Part shown: piece after piece, positions 1-8,093 of the stretch
Layout: the number at the start of each line of letters is the position of its first letter
Numbering within the stretch: position 1 is the first letter of the stretch
Source of the DNA: Desulfatirhabdium butyrativorans DSM 18734
GTDB taxonomy: Bacteria; Desulfobacterota; Desulfobacteria; Desulfobacterales; Desulfatirhabdiaceae
NCBI RefSeq assembly: GCF_000429925.1
Contig: NZ_AUCU01000019.1
Span: forward strand, 1 to 52,533
Length of the DNA stretch: 52,533 nt
Direction of reading: 5' to 3'
Notes under the pieces: generated by a model
What the model saw: the letters and a program-made list of their open reading frames with translations, nothing else
Database searches by the model: none
Told to the model about the DNA's origin: nothing
Program-made: the position numbers and the translations under genes

Positions 1-156
1 GGTCGATTCTACCATGAATGCAAGAAACTGCTCGTCAAATGGTTGGATCGTCGAGGGAGAAGAGGGAGTATGTCCTGGGAAGGTTTTGAGAAACTGCTTG
101 AGAGGTTTCCGCTTCCATCCCCCCGAATTATGGTAAACTTGTTCGCATCTCGGTGA
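1..156 (+). CDS. Group II intron-encoded reverse transcriptase/maturase, C-terminal end
   Basis: Reading frame 1 enters from the left edge and gives 51 residues before a TGA. The pattern FYHECKKLLVKWLDRRGRR, then SMSWEGFEKLLERFPLP, then P.I is the conserved tail of bacterial group II intron proteins (maturase/thumb end of LtrA-type proteins). These proteins splice the intron RNA and copy it into DNA. Only the last part is inside the window, so it cannot be said whether the protein is intact. The intron RNA 3' domains follow directly, as expected, because the ORF sits in domain IV. The frame, the motif and the RNA downstream agree with each other. Confidence 0.8.
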   Translation, partial: GRFYHECKKLLVKWLDRRGRRGSMSWEGFEKLLERFPLPSPRIMVNLFASR

Positions 157-339
157 AAATACAGATGAGGAGCCGTGTGCGTAAATAGCGCCAGCACGGT
201 TCTGAGAGGGGCCGGCGACAATGGCGGAAGAAGGGTGATTCGGCATCGATTCGTAGTAGCCGCGTGCGGCAAGGCGTCTCGTGCTCAAGTTCATGTGAAT
301 CGTACCCATCGACCAATAGAGAAAACCGGTCTACTCGAC
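157..339 (+). mobile_element. Group II intron 3' end: domain V and probable domain VI/3' boundary
   Basis: Positions 170-202 read as a domain V hairpin: it starts GAGCCGTGTGCG (with the catalytic AGC), has a central TAAATAGCGC and closes with GCACGGTTC. This is the most conserved part of a group II ribozyme. It begins 14 bases after the stop of the intron ORF. Further on, CCGGTCTACTCGAC (326-339) resembles the usual 3' end of such introns, with the terminal AC. About 120 bases separate the GGGGCCGG that should pair with ACCGGTC from the 3' end. Either domain VI is unusually long or something has been inserted in it. The 3' boundary at 339 is therefore a reasoned guess, whereas domain V is firm. 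Confidence 0.7.
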
Positions 340-371
340 AGGGGAGTAGGAAGATCGGATCATGCAATATT

Positions 372-495
372 GACGACTTCGCAAAAAGGCCGGATACTGC
401 GTCGTGCTGCATCCCTTGTCGTTGCGGCGTACGTCTAAGTACGCCTCCTCCTCAGGATTTGCACTCCTTGTCTGCGGCCTTTTTTCGAAGCCGTC
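372..495. repeat. MITE-like palindromic element, family 2
   Basis: The two ends of this stretch are inverted copies: the left arm at 372-392 (GACGACTTCGCAAAAAGGCC...) and the right arm at 475-495 (CGGCCTTTTTTCGAAGCCGTC) match in about 19 of 21 positions. The middle has a second small hairpin (GGCGTAC / GTACGCC, 426-445). No coding potential is evident. A right-arm fragment recurs at 40484-40513 and a shorter piece at about 8074-8092. Immediately downstream, 500-524 forms a perfect 9-bp stem (TGATGGACT / AGTCCATCA) around a 7-base loop. This looks like a non-autonomous mobile repeat that inserted near the intron end. Confidence 0.65.
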
Positions 496-619
496 TATTT
501 GATGGACTTTTTGCGAGTCCATCAATATTCCAAAGAGCGTAACGAGGCGGTACCCAAGAAAATGATGCCGCACCTCAACCGGTCGGTCGCCGACCATCGA
601 CGATCACCCGCCTCCATAG

Positions 620-979
620 GTCAGGGCTTACAAACAGGATGACCCACACTGGTGTCTCAAACAGGCCGAAAGGATCGGCCCCCATTGCCTCGAGGTCGTT
701 CGGCGACTCCTTGAAGATTCAATCGTCGATCGCCTTCGGGCAGCGCAGTGTGTGGTCGGGCTTGAAGCAAGGGTCGGCGCCAGCCGACTGGAAGCCGCCT
801 GTACCAGGGCGCTTCATTTCAATACAACGGCATACCGGATGATCAAGAGCATTCTCAGGCAGGGACTCGATAGCAAACGGATCGACGAGCAACCCCATGT
901 GATCGAGTTTCCGTCAGCCTACCGCGGAGCAGGCCGGTTTCTTCGCCATCCGCTTCATCAGCAAGGAGGCAAGCCATGA
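620..979 (+). pseudogene. istA: IS21-family transposase IstA, C-terminal remnant
   Basis: After an in-frame TAG at 617-619 the frame runs to the TGA at 977-979. It gives an IstA-type tail: HWCLKQAERIG, a helix with VDRLRAAQCVVGLEARVG and SRLEAACTRAL, then YRMIKSILRQGLD. The catalytic DDE core and the DNA-binding N-terminus are missing. The sequence between 496 and 619 is not convincingly IstA in any single frame. The remnant ends with the classical IS21 arrangement, in which its stop codon overlaps the ATG of istB (ATGA at 976-979). It is certainly non-functional here. Confidence 0.75.
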
Positions 980-1506
980 ATCCGATGCCCGATTTAGCTC
1001 CGATGCTAAAGCAACTTCGGCTCTCCGGTATCCTGGACAGCCTGAATACCAGAAACCGACAAGCCATCGAGGGAAAACTCACCCACATGGAGTTTCTTTC
1101 CCTCATCATCACAGACGAAATCGCCCGCCGGAACCAGAAGAAGCTCGAAGCGGCATTCCGAAGGGCCAACTTCCGCAACCAGAAGACGATCGAAGAGTTC
1201 GACTTCTCGTTTAACCCGCTCATCAACCGCTCGCTGATCATGGAGCTTTGCTCCTGCAGGTTCATGACGGAGAGGGTCAGTGTTTTCATCATCGGTCCAT
1301 GCGGAACCGGCAAAAGCCACCTGGCTCAGGCTCTGGGGCATTGCGCCATCCGAAACGGATTCAACGTGCTCTTTACGACGGCATCGAAACTGCTCGCACA
1401 ATTGAGCGCATCCCAGGAACCTTCTTTGCAAGTGACAAGCAAGATAGTCCACCGAAATTGTGATAGCAGGCAATTAAGGGCTTCTCATTCCAGAAGACCA
1501 TTATGA
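976..1506 (+). pseudogene. istB: IS21-family helper ATPase IstB, truncated
   Basis: The ATG at 976 overlaps the istA stop and is preceded by AAGGAGG. About 147 residues match IstB: LKQLRLSGILDSL near the N-terminus, FDFSFNPLINR, and a Walker-A-like GPCGTGKSHLAQALGH at residues ~111-126. After the LLAQLSAS region (about nucleotide 1416) the similarity stops, and about 29 unrelated residues lead to the TGA. Intact IstB proteins are about 250 residues long. This copy therefore lacks the Walker B region and the rest of the AAA+ core. The break lies about 200 bases before the giant glycosyltransferase gene, so the mobile debris ends close to that gene's start. Confidence 0.8.
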
Positions 1507-1619
1507 AATACGAAGATCAAGGTATGGACCGGGTCCGAAAACGGCTTTTCGATCAGCCCTGGGTGACTCCATTAGGGTGATCATTGTCCATCAACAAATC
1601 TACAGACGGGATACCGTAA

Positions 1620-4600
1620 ATGGATGCGAATTCTATCTATACAAGAAATATTATGGCAGATGTAATTGCCAAATATGGATTTGAAATTGGCGAATTTACT
1701 TATGGCAAACCGGTTATTCGTTGGTGGGGTGAGAAAGTAAAGCTGAAGATTGGACGCTATTGCTCAATTGCAGACAATGTAAAAATATATCTAGGTGGCA
1801 ACCATCGGTATGATTGGGTAACAACCTATCCCTTCCCTTCGCCGCCGATGAATCAAGACTGGCCTAACGCCAATCATCGAGGCTTGCCGATCTTGCCTTC
1901 CACCAATGGAGATGTAGTGATAGGTAACGATGTTTGGCTTGGAGACGACAGTACGATCATGTCTGGTTTGACCATCGGTGATGGTGCTGTGGTTGCCGCT
2001 AGGGCAGTTGTGACTAAGGATGTTCCACCCTATGCAATTGTGGGAGGTAACCCGGCGCGTTTGATTCGAAAGCGGTTTTCAGATGAGTTCATTGCTATGC
2101 TTCTTGAACTGAAGTGGTGGAATTGGCATACAGACAAAATAAATGAATATATGCCATATTTATGTTCAGGGGATGTAATGGAACTATACACACGTGTAAA
2201 AAGTGCGATGTCCGCGGGTCTTGAATTTTCAGCCGGGACCGACCGTGGCAACTCGTTTACCGGTGAAAGGGCCATGCCTTTGGCACCCAATATGGATCCG
2301 CAGATTATGCAGGAGCATTGGGCTAGATATCGTCATGTGTCTCCAATGGTTGCTGACAAGCGCGTGTTGGATGTGGCTTGCGGGACTGGATACGGGTCAG
2401 ATTTGCTGGCCGAAACTGCCAGACATGTGATAGGTGGCGATATTTCACCAGAAGCGATAGCATACTGCCGGGATAACTACCGGCGTGATAATCTGAAGTT
2501 CGAAGTTTTGGATATCAGAAACATTCCCTATCCTGATAAATCGTTTGAAATGGTGATCAGTTTTGAAACGTTGGAACATATCACCGAGGGAGAGATGTTT
2601 TTGATGGAGGTGACACGGTTACTGACTGATGATGGCATATTCGTTGTATCTACACCTCTGGGGGGACCAGTCGGCAACCCGTATCATGTTGCTTATTATC
2701 AAAAGGGCACATTTGCATCCTATCTACTTGGTTTTTTTGAGGATGTTAAACTCTTGTTTCAACGTGATGATCAATTTAGCGAGGAAACTAAATCTCCATA
2801 TTATGCGCCAACTTTTACCGGGGAATATGCTCTTGCGTTTTGCAGAAAACCCAGGCAGCGCATACAAGGGCTTATCTCGATCATCATCCTCACCCACAAT
2901 CAGCTTGAACACACCAAACTTTGCCTGCAAAGTATCATAGAGTACACGCCCCAACCCTACGAACTGATTCTCGTGGATAATGGTTCAACTGACGGGACAA
3001 TTGCCTATTTTCGCAAATTTATGAATTCTCATAATAACGTGCGAGTGATTGCCAATAAAGAGAATTTGGGTTTTGCTGCCGGCAACAATCAAGGACTCGC
3101 CTTTGCCAACGGTACTTACGTGCTGCTGCTTAACAATGATACTGTGGTGACCGAAGGCTGGCTTGCTCGTATGTTATCAGTATTTGAACGGTATTTAGAA
3201 GTAGGTATCGTCGGGCCAGTGTCTAATTATGTTACAGGACCACAACAAGTCGATAGGGCTTCCTACCAAAGCCTTGAAGAAATGCATCACTTTGCCAAAC
3301 AATGGTCTGCTGAACATGTGGGACAAACAATGGAGGTACGAAGGCTTGTGGGATTCTGCTTACTGTGCAAACGTGAAGTTATTGACCGAATCGGCGGATT
3401 GGACGAACAATTTGGTATTGGTAATTTTGAAGATGACGATTTTTGTGTACGAGCTGCAGCAGCCGGTTACAAAGCCCGAATTGCGATAGATGCTTTCATT
3501 CATCATACAGGAAGTCAAACATTCAGAGGTGCAGGGATTGATTGTCAGCAAACAGGGGAGCGTAATTGGGAATTATTCAAGAAAAAATGGAAGTTACCAC
3601 AAAATTTACCCTTTAGCGTTAACTATACCCTTGATCTCGATACAAGAGATTTATCGCAATATTATATTCCGGTAAAAGCGCGAGCTGGCATACCTCAGTT
3701 AAAAGAAATCCCTACTCTGACTCATTCCGCATTCAAAGAGAAAATGACATCGATCATCATACCGGTGCGGTCGGTTCATCTAAATGAATGCGTCTCATTC
3801 ATAAATAAACATACGAATCAACCGCATGAAATTATATTCCTTGAACATGACGCAGCACCCAAATTGAAAAAACAGATCACCAAAGCCATAAAATGGAATA
3901 ACAATTATAAATGTATCAAGATCGACAAGAAGCTTGATTTTGCCCACTCTCTTAACGAAGGCATTAATAAATCCATAGGTGAATATATTGTAATCTTGTT
4001 TGATGACGTTTTCGTTTCCGAGGAATGGCTTTCAGATATGCTTGAATGCCTTCAAAGCGATAAGAATATAGGCATTGTCGGTGTGATGTCCGATGAGGCA
4101 TCGAGTCAGCAAAAAGTGGAGGACATTGATTTAAGAACACTGGAAAGTCGATTATCTTTCAGGAAAATAAATCGGAATAAAAGGATAACTATTAGAATTC
4201 CTGATGGTTTTTGCATGCTCTTCAGACGCGATATGCTGGTTCGAATCGGACTATTTGATGAGATTTTTGGTGGAAACAAACATATGTTTGACGATCTTTG
4301 CGTAAGAGCGGTGCTTGAGGGGTATACTAACGTCATTGCACGGAATGTATTCGTACAAAACAAGGGGGGCATCAACAGGCTGTTGTCCCAAGAAACAACT
4401 TTATTTGATGAAAAATGGAGGAACTTGGATAAGCCAACTCCTCTGGCGGAAAAAGCATTGATTGAAAAACAAATAAATGCCATTTATAAATATTTTAAGG
4501 GGCTACATTTCCACAGTCCGACCATAAACCTTCTTTTTACACAATCGGTAGATCCCCGCATTCTGCGTGATCTGTCCGATCTTCCACGACTAAAAATGTA

Positions 4601-6545
4601 CATTTTGCACAAAGGTTCACAGATTCCTGCTGAAAGCATTGCGCTGTTTTATAATACGGATGTTGTAGACAGACTCCAGAACATAACCGAACCGAACATC
4701 CGAAATGTTCAGGGTGTTTGGGATGCCGTCGTGCTGACTGGCGCGGATATGGCGCCGGAAACGATGGAAGCATTTCTGACGATGACCAACTTCAAGCTGC
4801 TGATAATTGCGGATGGTCTTTCGGCTCAAAACACGGAGCAGCGCACCCAAGCCATCGATTTTCTGAGTCAAACCGGATTTGAGGCAATCTGCGATAAGCC
4901 GCTTGCCTATCGCTGGAACCAAAAGAGTATTTGCGGCGAATATTTCTTTGCCAAAAACAGGTTGGCCGATGCCATTCGGTTGTTTGAATGGGCGCTTCTC
5001 GACAACCCCGCCGATGAAGACGCCCTGAACAATCTGGGGGTGGTCTCCTTCAATTTGCAGCGATATTCGGCTGCGGAGAATTTCTTTTTTAAGGCGGCTT
5101 CCTTCAATCGACGGAATGCGACAACCCTCGATAACCTGATTCAGCTCTACCTGTCCACAAACCGGTTGGAAGACGCGGCAGATCTGCTGCGGGAACGGGT
5201 TCTGCTGGAACCGAACCGGGGCGATCTTCTGTCCTTGCTGGCGGCATGCCTGCATCAACTTGGCCAAACGGCAGGCGCAATTGACGCTTATCGAAAGGCA
5301 AGAGAACTGGGGGCTGAACCCGATGCGGCTTTGGAAGCCGCCATTTCGGACGCCGAACGTGTTGATGCTTTACAAACTGCACCATCAACCCAACGCAATC
5401 ATCACCGAATCTTGGTCATCAACAACCTGTATCCTCCCCAGGAACTGGGAGGCTACGGCCGGCTGCTCTTCGATTTCACCAATATCCTGCGCAGTCGGGG
5501 GCATTCCATCCAGGTGTTGACGTCCGACACGCCCTATTTGGGAGGAACAGATGGCGATGCGCAGGATGTGGACAGAAGCCTCGTTCTGTTTGGCGGGTGG
5601 CAGGGAGGGGTATGCAAACAAATCGAAGACAAGGGAGAAATCGTCCGAATCATTCGTCAGAACATCGAAAGACTGAATCAGGTTCTCCGGGAGTTCCAGC
5701 CCGATGTCTGCCTGTTGGGAAATATCGATTTTCTATCCAAAAATATCATCGATCCCATTTTGGCGAAAAACATACCGATTGTGCATCATCTCGGAAACCA
5801 AGCTCCCGGCTATGCAGTTTCTGATACCCCAAAAAATAAGCTCTATCATTTGGCGACAGCCAGCAATTGGCTTCGGAATGTCGTAAAGCGCTCCGGGTAC
5901 CCACTAAAGGATATCAGCGTCGTGTATCCCGGTGCTCTCGTGGAAGAGTTCCGGATGCGCATTCCGCCAGCCTATGACAAGCTGCGAATTGCCTATGCCA
6001 GTATCGTTCTTCCTTACAAAGGACCCCATATACTGATCAATGCCCTGAAGAAACTGAACGATCTGGGCATCGATTTTTCCTGCTCAATTGCAGGCACATC
6101 AACGGATGAGAACTTTGTCGAACAACTTAAAAATTTTGTGGCCGCTCATGGAATGGATGATAAGATCCATTTTCTGGGCTTTCTTTCCAGAGAGGAATTG
6201 AAAAATCTCTTTGCTTGTCATAACGTTCTGGTCTTTCCATCGATCGTTAAAGAAGCTTTTGGAATCAGCCAAGTCGAGGCGATGGCTGCCGGACTTGCTG
6301 TCGTGACATCCGGCACCGGCGGAGCGAAGGAAATCGTCGAGCATGGGGTGAACGGCATCATTTTCCAGTCCGAAAACGATGAGTCCCTTGCAAGCGAATT
6401 GATCGGTCTGGCAAAAGATACGAAGCGATGGCAATCGATTGCCCAGGCGGGTCAGAAAAGGGCACTGGAAACATTCGATATCGAACGATCAGTTGATGCC
6501 CTTGAAGAATGTTTTGAAGGGCTGTTGAAAAGCAGGCGAAGGTGA
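1620..6545 (+). CDS. Giant multimodular protein: acetyltransferase, methyltransferase, two GT2-like modules, TPR, GT4 glycosyltransferase
   Basis: This is a 1641-residue protein. Modules in order: residues ~1-200, left-handed beta-helix O-acetyltransferase (CatB/Vat type, with GGNHRYDW and IGDGAVVAARAVV repeats); ~215-400, class I SAM methyltransferase (VLDVACGTGYG at ~249, SFETLEHI); ~420-690, GT2 glycosyltransferase (ISIIILTHNQ, VDNGSTDGT, LLLNNDT, FEDDDFCVRA); ~710-960, a second, weaker GT2-like module (LFDDVF, MFDDLCVRA); ~970-1100, unrecognised; ~1102-1240, TPR repeats (LNNLGVVSFNLQRYSAAENFFFKA); ~1262-1641, GT4 glycosyltransferase (NNLYPPQELGGYGRLL, EAFGISQVEAMAAG). It probably builds and decorates a surface glycan or glycosylates proteins in the cytoplasm. 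No acceptor can be named. The start has no clear ribosome site and lies right after IS21 debris, so the N-terminus may not be original. DNA at about 3600-4500 is visibly more AT-rich than the rest. Confidence 0.85.
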   Translation: MDANSIYTRNIMADVIAKYGFEIGEFTYGKPVIRWWGEKVKLKIGRYCSIADNVKIYLGGNHRYDWVTTYPFPSPPMNQDWPNANHRGLPILPSTNGDVVIGNDVWLGDDSTIMSGLTIGDGAVVAARAVVTKDVPPYAIVGGNPARLIRKRFSDEFIAMLLELKWWNWHTDKINEYMPYLCSGDVMELYTRVKSAMSAGLEFSAGTDRGNSFTGERAMPLAPNMDPQIMQEHWARYRHVSPMVADKRVLDVACGTGYGSDLLAETARHVIGGDISPEAIAYCRDNYRRDNLKFEVLDIRNIPYPDKSFEMVISFETLEHITEGEMFLMEVTRLLTDDGIFVVSTPLGGPVGNPYHVAYYQKGTFASYLLGFFEDVKLLFQRDDQFSEETKSPYYAPTFTGEYALAFCRKPRQRIQGLISIIILTHNQLEHTKLCLQSIIEYTPQPYELILVDNGSTDGTIAYFRKFMNSHNNVRVIANKENLGFAAGNNQGLAFANGTYVLLLNNDTVVTEGWLARMLSVFERYLEVGIVGPVSNYVTGPQQVDRASYQSLEEMHHFAKQWSAEHVGQTMEVRRLVGFCLLCKREVIDRIGGLDEQFGIGNFEDDDFCVRAAAAGYKARIAIDAFIHHTGSQTFRGAGIDCQQTGERNWELFKKKWKLPQNLPFSVNYTLDLDTRDLSQYYIPVKARAGIPQLKEIPTLTHSAFKEKMTSIIIPVRSVHLNECVSFINKHTNQPHEIIFLEHDAAPKLKKQITKAIKWNNNYKCIKIDKKLDFAHSLNEGINKSIGEYIVILFDDVFVSEEWLSDMLECLQSDKNIGIVGVMSDEASSQQKVEDIDLRTLESRLSFRKINRNKRITIRIPDGFCMLFRRDMLVRIGLFDEIFGGNKHMFDDLCVRAVLEGYTNVIARNVFVQNKGGINRLLSQETTLFDEKWRNLDKPTPLAEKALIEKQINAIYKYFKGLHFHSPTINLLFTQSVDPRILRDLSDLPRLKMYILHKGSQIPAESIALFYNTDVVDRLQNITEPNIRNVQGVWDAVVLTGADMAPETMEAFLTMTNFKLLIIADGLSAQNTEQRTQAIDFLSQTGFEAICDKPLAYRWNQKSICGEYFFAKNRLADAIRLFEWALLDNPADEDALNNLGVVSFNLQRYSAAENFFFKAASFNRRNATTLDNLIQLYLSTNRLEDAADLLRERVLLEPNRGDLLSLLAACLHQLGQTAGAIDAYRKARELGAEPDAALEAAISDAERVDALQTAPSTQRNHHRILVINNLYPPQELGGYGRLLFDFTNILRSRGHSIQVLTSDTPYLGGTDGDAQDVDRSLVLFGGWQGGVCKQIEDKGEIVRIIRQNIERLNQVLREFQPDVCLLGNIDFLSKNIIDPILAKNIPIVHHLGNQAPGYAVSDTPKNKLYHLATASNWLRNVVKRSGYPLKDISVVYPGALVEEFRMRIPPAYDKLRIAYASIVLPYKGPHILINALKKLNDLGIDFSCSIAGTSTDENFVEQLKNFVAAHGMDDKIHFLGFLSREELKNLFACHNVLVFPSIVKEAFGISQVEAMAAGLAVVTSGTGGAKEIVEHGVNGIIFQSENDESLASELIGLAKDTKRWQSIAQAGQKRALETFDIERSVDALEECFEGLLKSRRR

Positions 6546-6640
6546 TGACTGCCCTTTTTGCCTATCCCAATAACTGGAAATGCTTATTTGGGCTGGCGTA
6601 TTCCCGGAATCCGGATCAATAAATGCGGATCAGGTCTGAT

Positions 6641-6695
6641 CCCGGGTTTGGTAACCCGGGTTAATAGTCGGAATGGTTCAAATCCGGGCTACCGA
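6641..6695. repeat. Palindromic hairpin repeat behind the glycosyltransferase gene
   Basis: CCCGGGTT (6641-6648), a TGGT loop and AACCCGGG (6653-6660) form a perfect 8-bp stem. The arm GGTAACCCGG (from 6651) pairs again with CCGGGCTACC about 25 bases later, so two alternative hairpins are possible. There is no T-run, so an intrinsic terminator is not supported. The stretch GGTTCAAATCC looks superficially like a tRNA T-arm, but no cloverleaf can be drawn. It lies between the convergent 3' ends of the glycosyltransferase gene and the MFS gene. Confidence 0.5.
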
Positions 6696-6712
6696 GGATG
6701 CAGGATTCCCTT

Positions 6713-7897
6713 TCAGACACGGTTGTCCGAAATGTGTTCCGGATCGGCGGGGATCTTTCCCCATTTAATCAGAATGAGAGCGCCGCACAAGGCGATGAGG
6801 CTGCTTGTCCGGAACATCCACACAAAACCCGATTGCTGATAGATATAACCCGCAATCAGGAACCCCGCAGTCATCCCCATGCCGTAACCGATCGAGTTGT
6901 TTAATGTCTGTGCGAATGTTTTGAGCCGATCCGGTGCGAAGCGATCGATGGTCAGGATACTGGCCATGTGAAACGTTCCATAGGTCAGGGCATGCAGTGA
7001 CTGGCTGATCAGGATCGGTGCAGCACTGGTGAAATAGCTCAGGGCAAGCCACCGGAGCGAAGCGGCTATCAGGGCGAAAACCAATACGGATTTCAGTGAA
7101 AACCGGGAAAAGATGCGCTGGGAACCGGCCATGACGCCGATCTCACAGATGGAAGCCAGCGCCCAGCAAATGCCGATAAACGTTTTGTCATATCCCAGTG
7201 TTTCGAGGTGGATGGAAATAAAGCCGTAATACCCGCCGTGGCTGGCCAGCATGAGAAAGCCGCAGATCAGAAAAACAACGGCCCCTTTGCTGCGAAGCCC
7301 TTCGGGAATTACCAGATGTTGCGATGGGTGCAGTGGCGCGCTTGTCGCCGGGATGAGCAGGCTGGATAGCGCTTGCAGCCCGCTTCCCGCCAGAACGAGC
7401 ACCAGCAGGATGTCGATCCCGATCCGGTCGAAGAGGCGACCGCAGCCCACGACAACGAGGATGAAGGCGATGGACCCCCAAAGTCTGGTTAGGCCGTATT
7501 TCTTCTTCTCTTTACCGAGGGCTTCCATGGAGAAGGTTTCCAGAAACGCGATAATCGGGCTGAAAACGATGCCGTGCAGCAGGCCGATCACGGCAAGCCA
7601 CTTGAATTGCGTTGTCCAGAAATACCCCATCCAGATGACCGTTGCCCCGACGTTCATGCCGATATACAGAATGCGCCTCGCATGGAGTCGATCCGCCAGC
7701 AGACCCCATGCCATGGGTGCCACCATGATCAGGGCGGAGCGCAAGCCGGAGAGAAAGCCGATCTGGATCCCGTCGAGATGGATGTGGCTCAGATACAGGT
7801 TGAAATAGGGAAGAGTCAACCCCATGACCGCAAAGTACAGAAAGTACTGGGTCTGAAGGATGTGCTTCACCGGTTGCCGCAGGATGGATCGGAGCAT
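6713..7897 (-). CDS. MFS transporter, PPP/LacY-like (MFS_1_like) family
   Basis: This is a 394-residue integral membrane protein with about 12 hydrophobic segments. Early features are FLYFAVMGLTLPYFNLYLS (TM1), then the MFS signature loop GLLADRLHARRILYIG between TM2 and TM3, and the pattern ETFSMEALGKEKKKYGLTRLWGS, which is typical of the HcaT-like branch with nucleoside- or phenylpropionate-type symporters. The substrate cannot be deduced. The ATG at 7897 is preferred over an upstream TTG (7924) because AGGGA sits about 6 bases before it. It stands alone, downstream of and in the same direction as hrpA, but separated from it by a repeat-rich gap of about 200 bases. Confidence 0.8.
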   Translation of the reverse strand: MLRSILRQPVKHILQTQYFLYFAVMGLTLPYFNLYLSHIHLDGIQIGFLSGLRSALIMVAPMAWGLLADRLHARRILYIGMNVGATVIWMGYFWTTQFKWLAVIGLLHGIVFSPIIAFLETFSMEALGKEKKKYGLTRLWGSIAFILVVVGCGRLFDRIGIDILLVLVLAGSGLQALSSLLIPATSAPLHPSQHLVIPEGLRSKGAVVFLICGFLMLASHGGYYGFISIHLETLGYDKTFIGICWALASICEIGVMAGSQRIFSRFSLKSVLVFALIAASLRWLALSYFTSAAPILISQSLHALTYGTFHMASILTIDRFAPDRLKTFAQTLNNSIGYGMGMTAGFLIAGYIYQQSGFVWMFRTSSLIALCGALILIKWGKIPADPEHISDNRV

Positions 7898-7924
7898 GGG
7901 TTCCCTGAAAAAAGTCTGGTTCAA

Positions 7925-8093
7925 GCAGTATGTATACCTTGAGCGGTCATAATCTGCGCTTTTTTAACCCTCACCCAGGCCCTCTCCCGCTGGGAGATCG
8001 AGTTCACGAAAATCGGCGTTAATGACCGTTTAAGGTATAGGATGTCAGCGCAATCCCGCGATGCGCGGGATATCCGGACTTTTTGCGAAGCCG
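7925..8093. repeat. Intergenic repeats between hrpA and the MFS gene
   Basis: TACCTTGAGCGGTCAT near 7934 and ATGACCGTTTAAGGTA near 8022 are inverted copies of each other (14 of 16 bases). Between them is a CCCTCACCCAGGCCCTCTCCC stretch of the type scattered through many genomes. A perfect hairpin, ATCCCGCG-ATG-CGCGGGAT, lies at 8053-8071, just behind the hrpA stop codon. It is followed by GGACTTTTTGCGAAGCCGT, which resembles an arm of the family-2 element at 372-495. No gene is seen here. The hairpin could help end hrpA transcription, but there is no T-run in the minus-strand direction. Confidence 0.5.

Noticed and set aside
6640-6700. tRNA-like stretch with GGTTCAAATCC
   Set aside because: No acceptor stem, D-arm or anticodon arm can be formed around it. 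The surrounding symmetry is explained by two overlapping palindromes.
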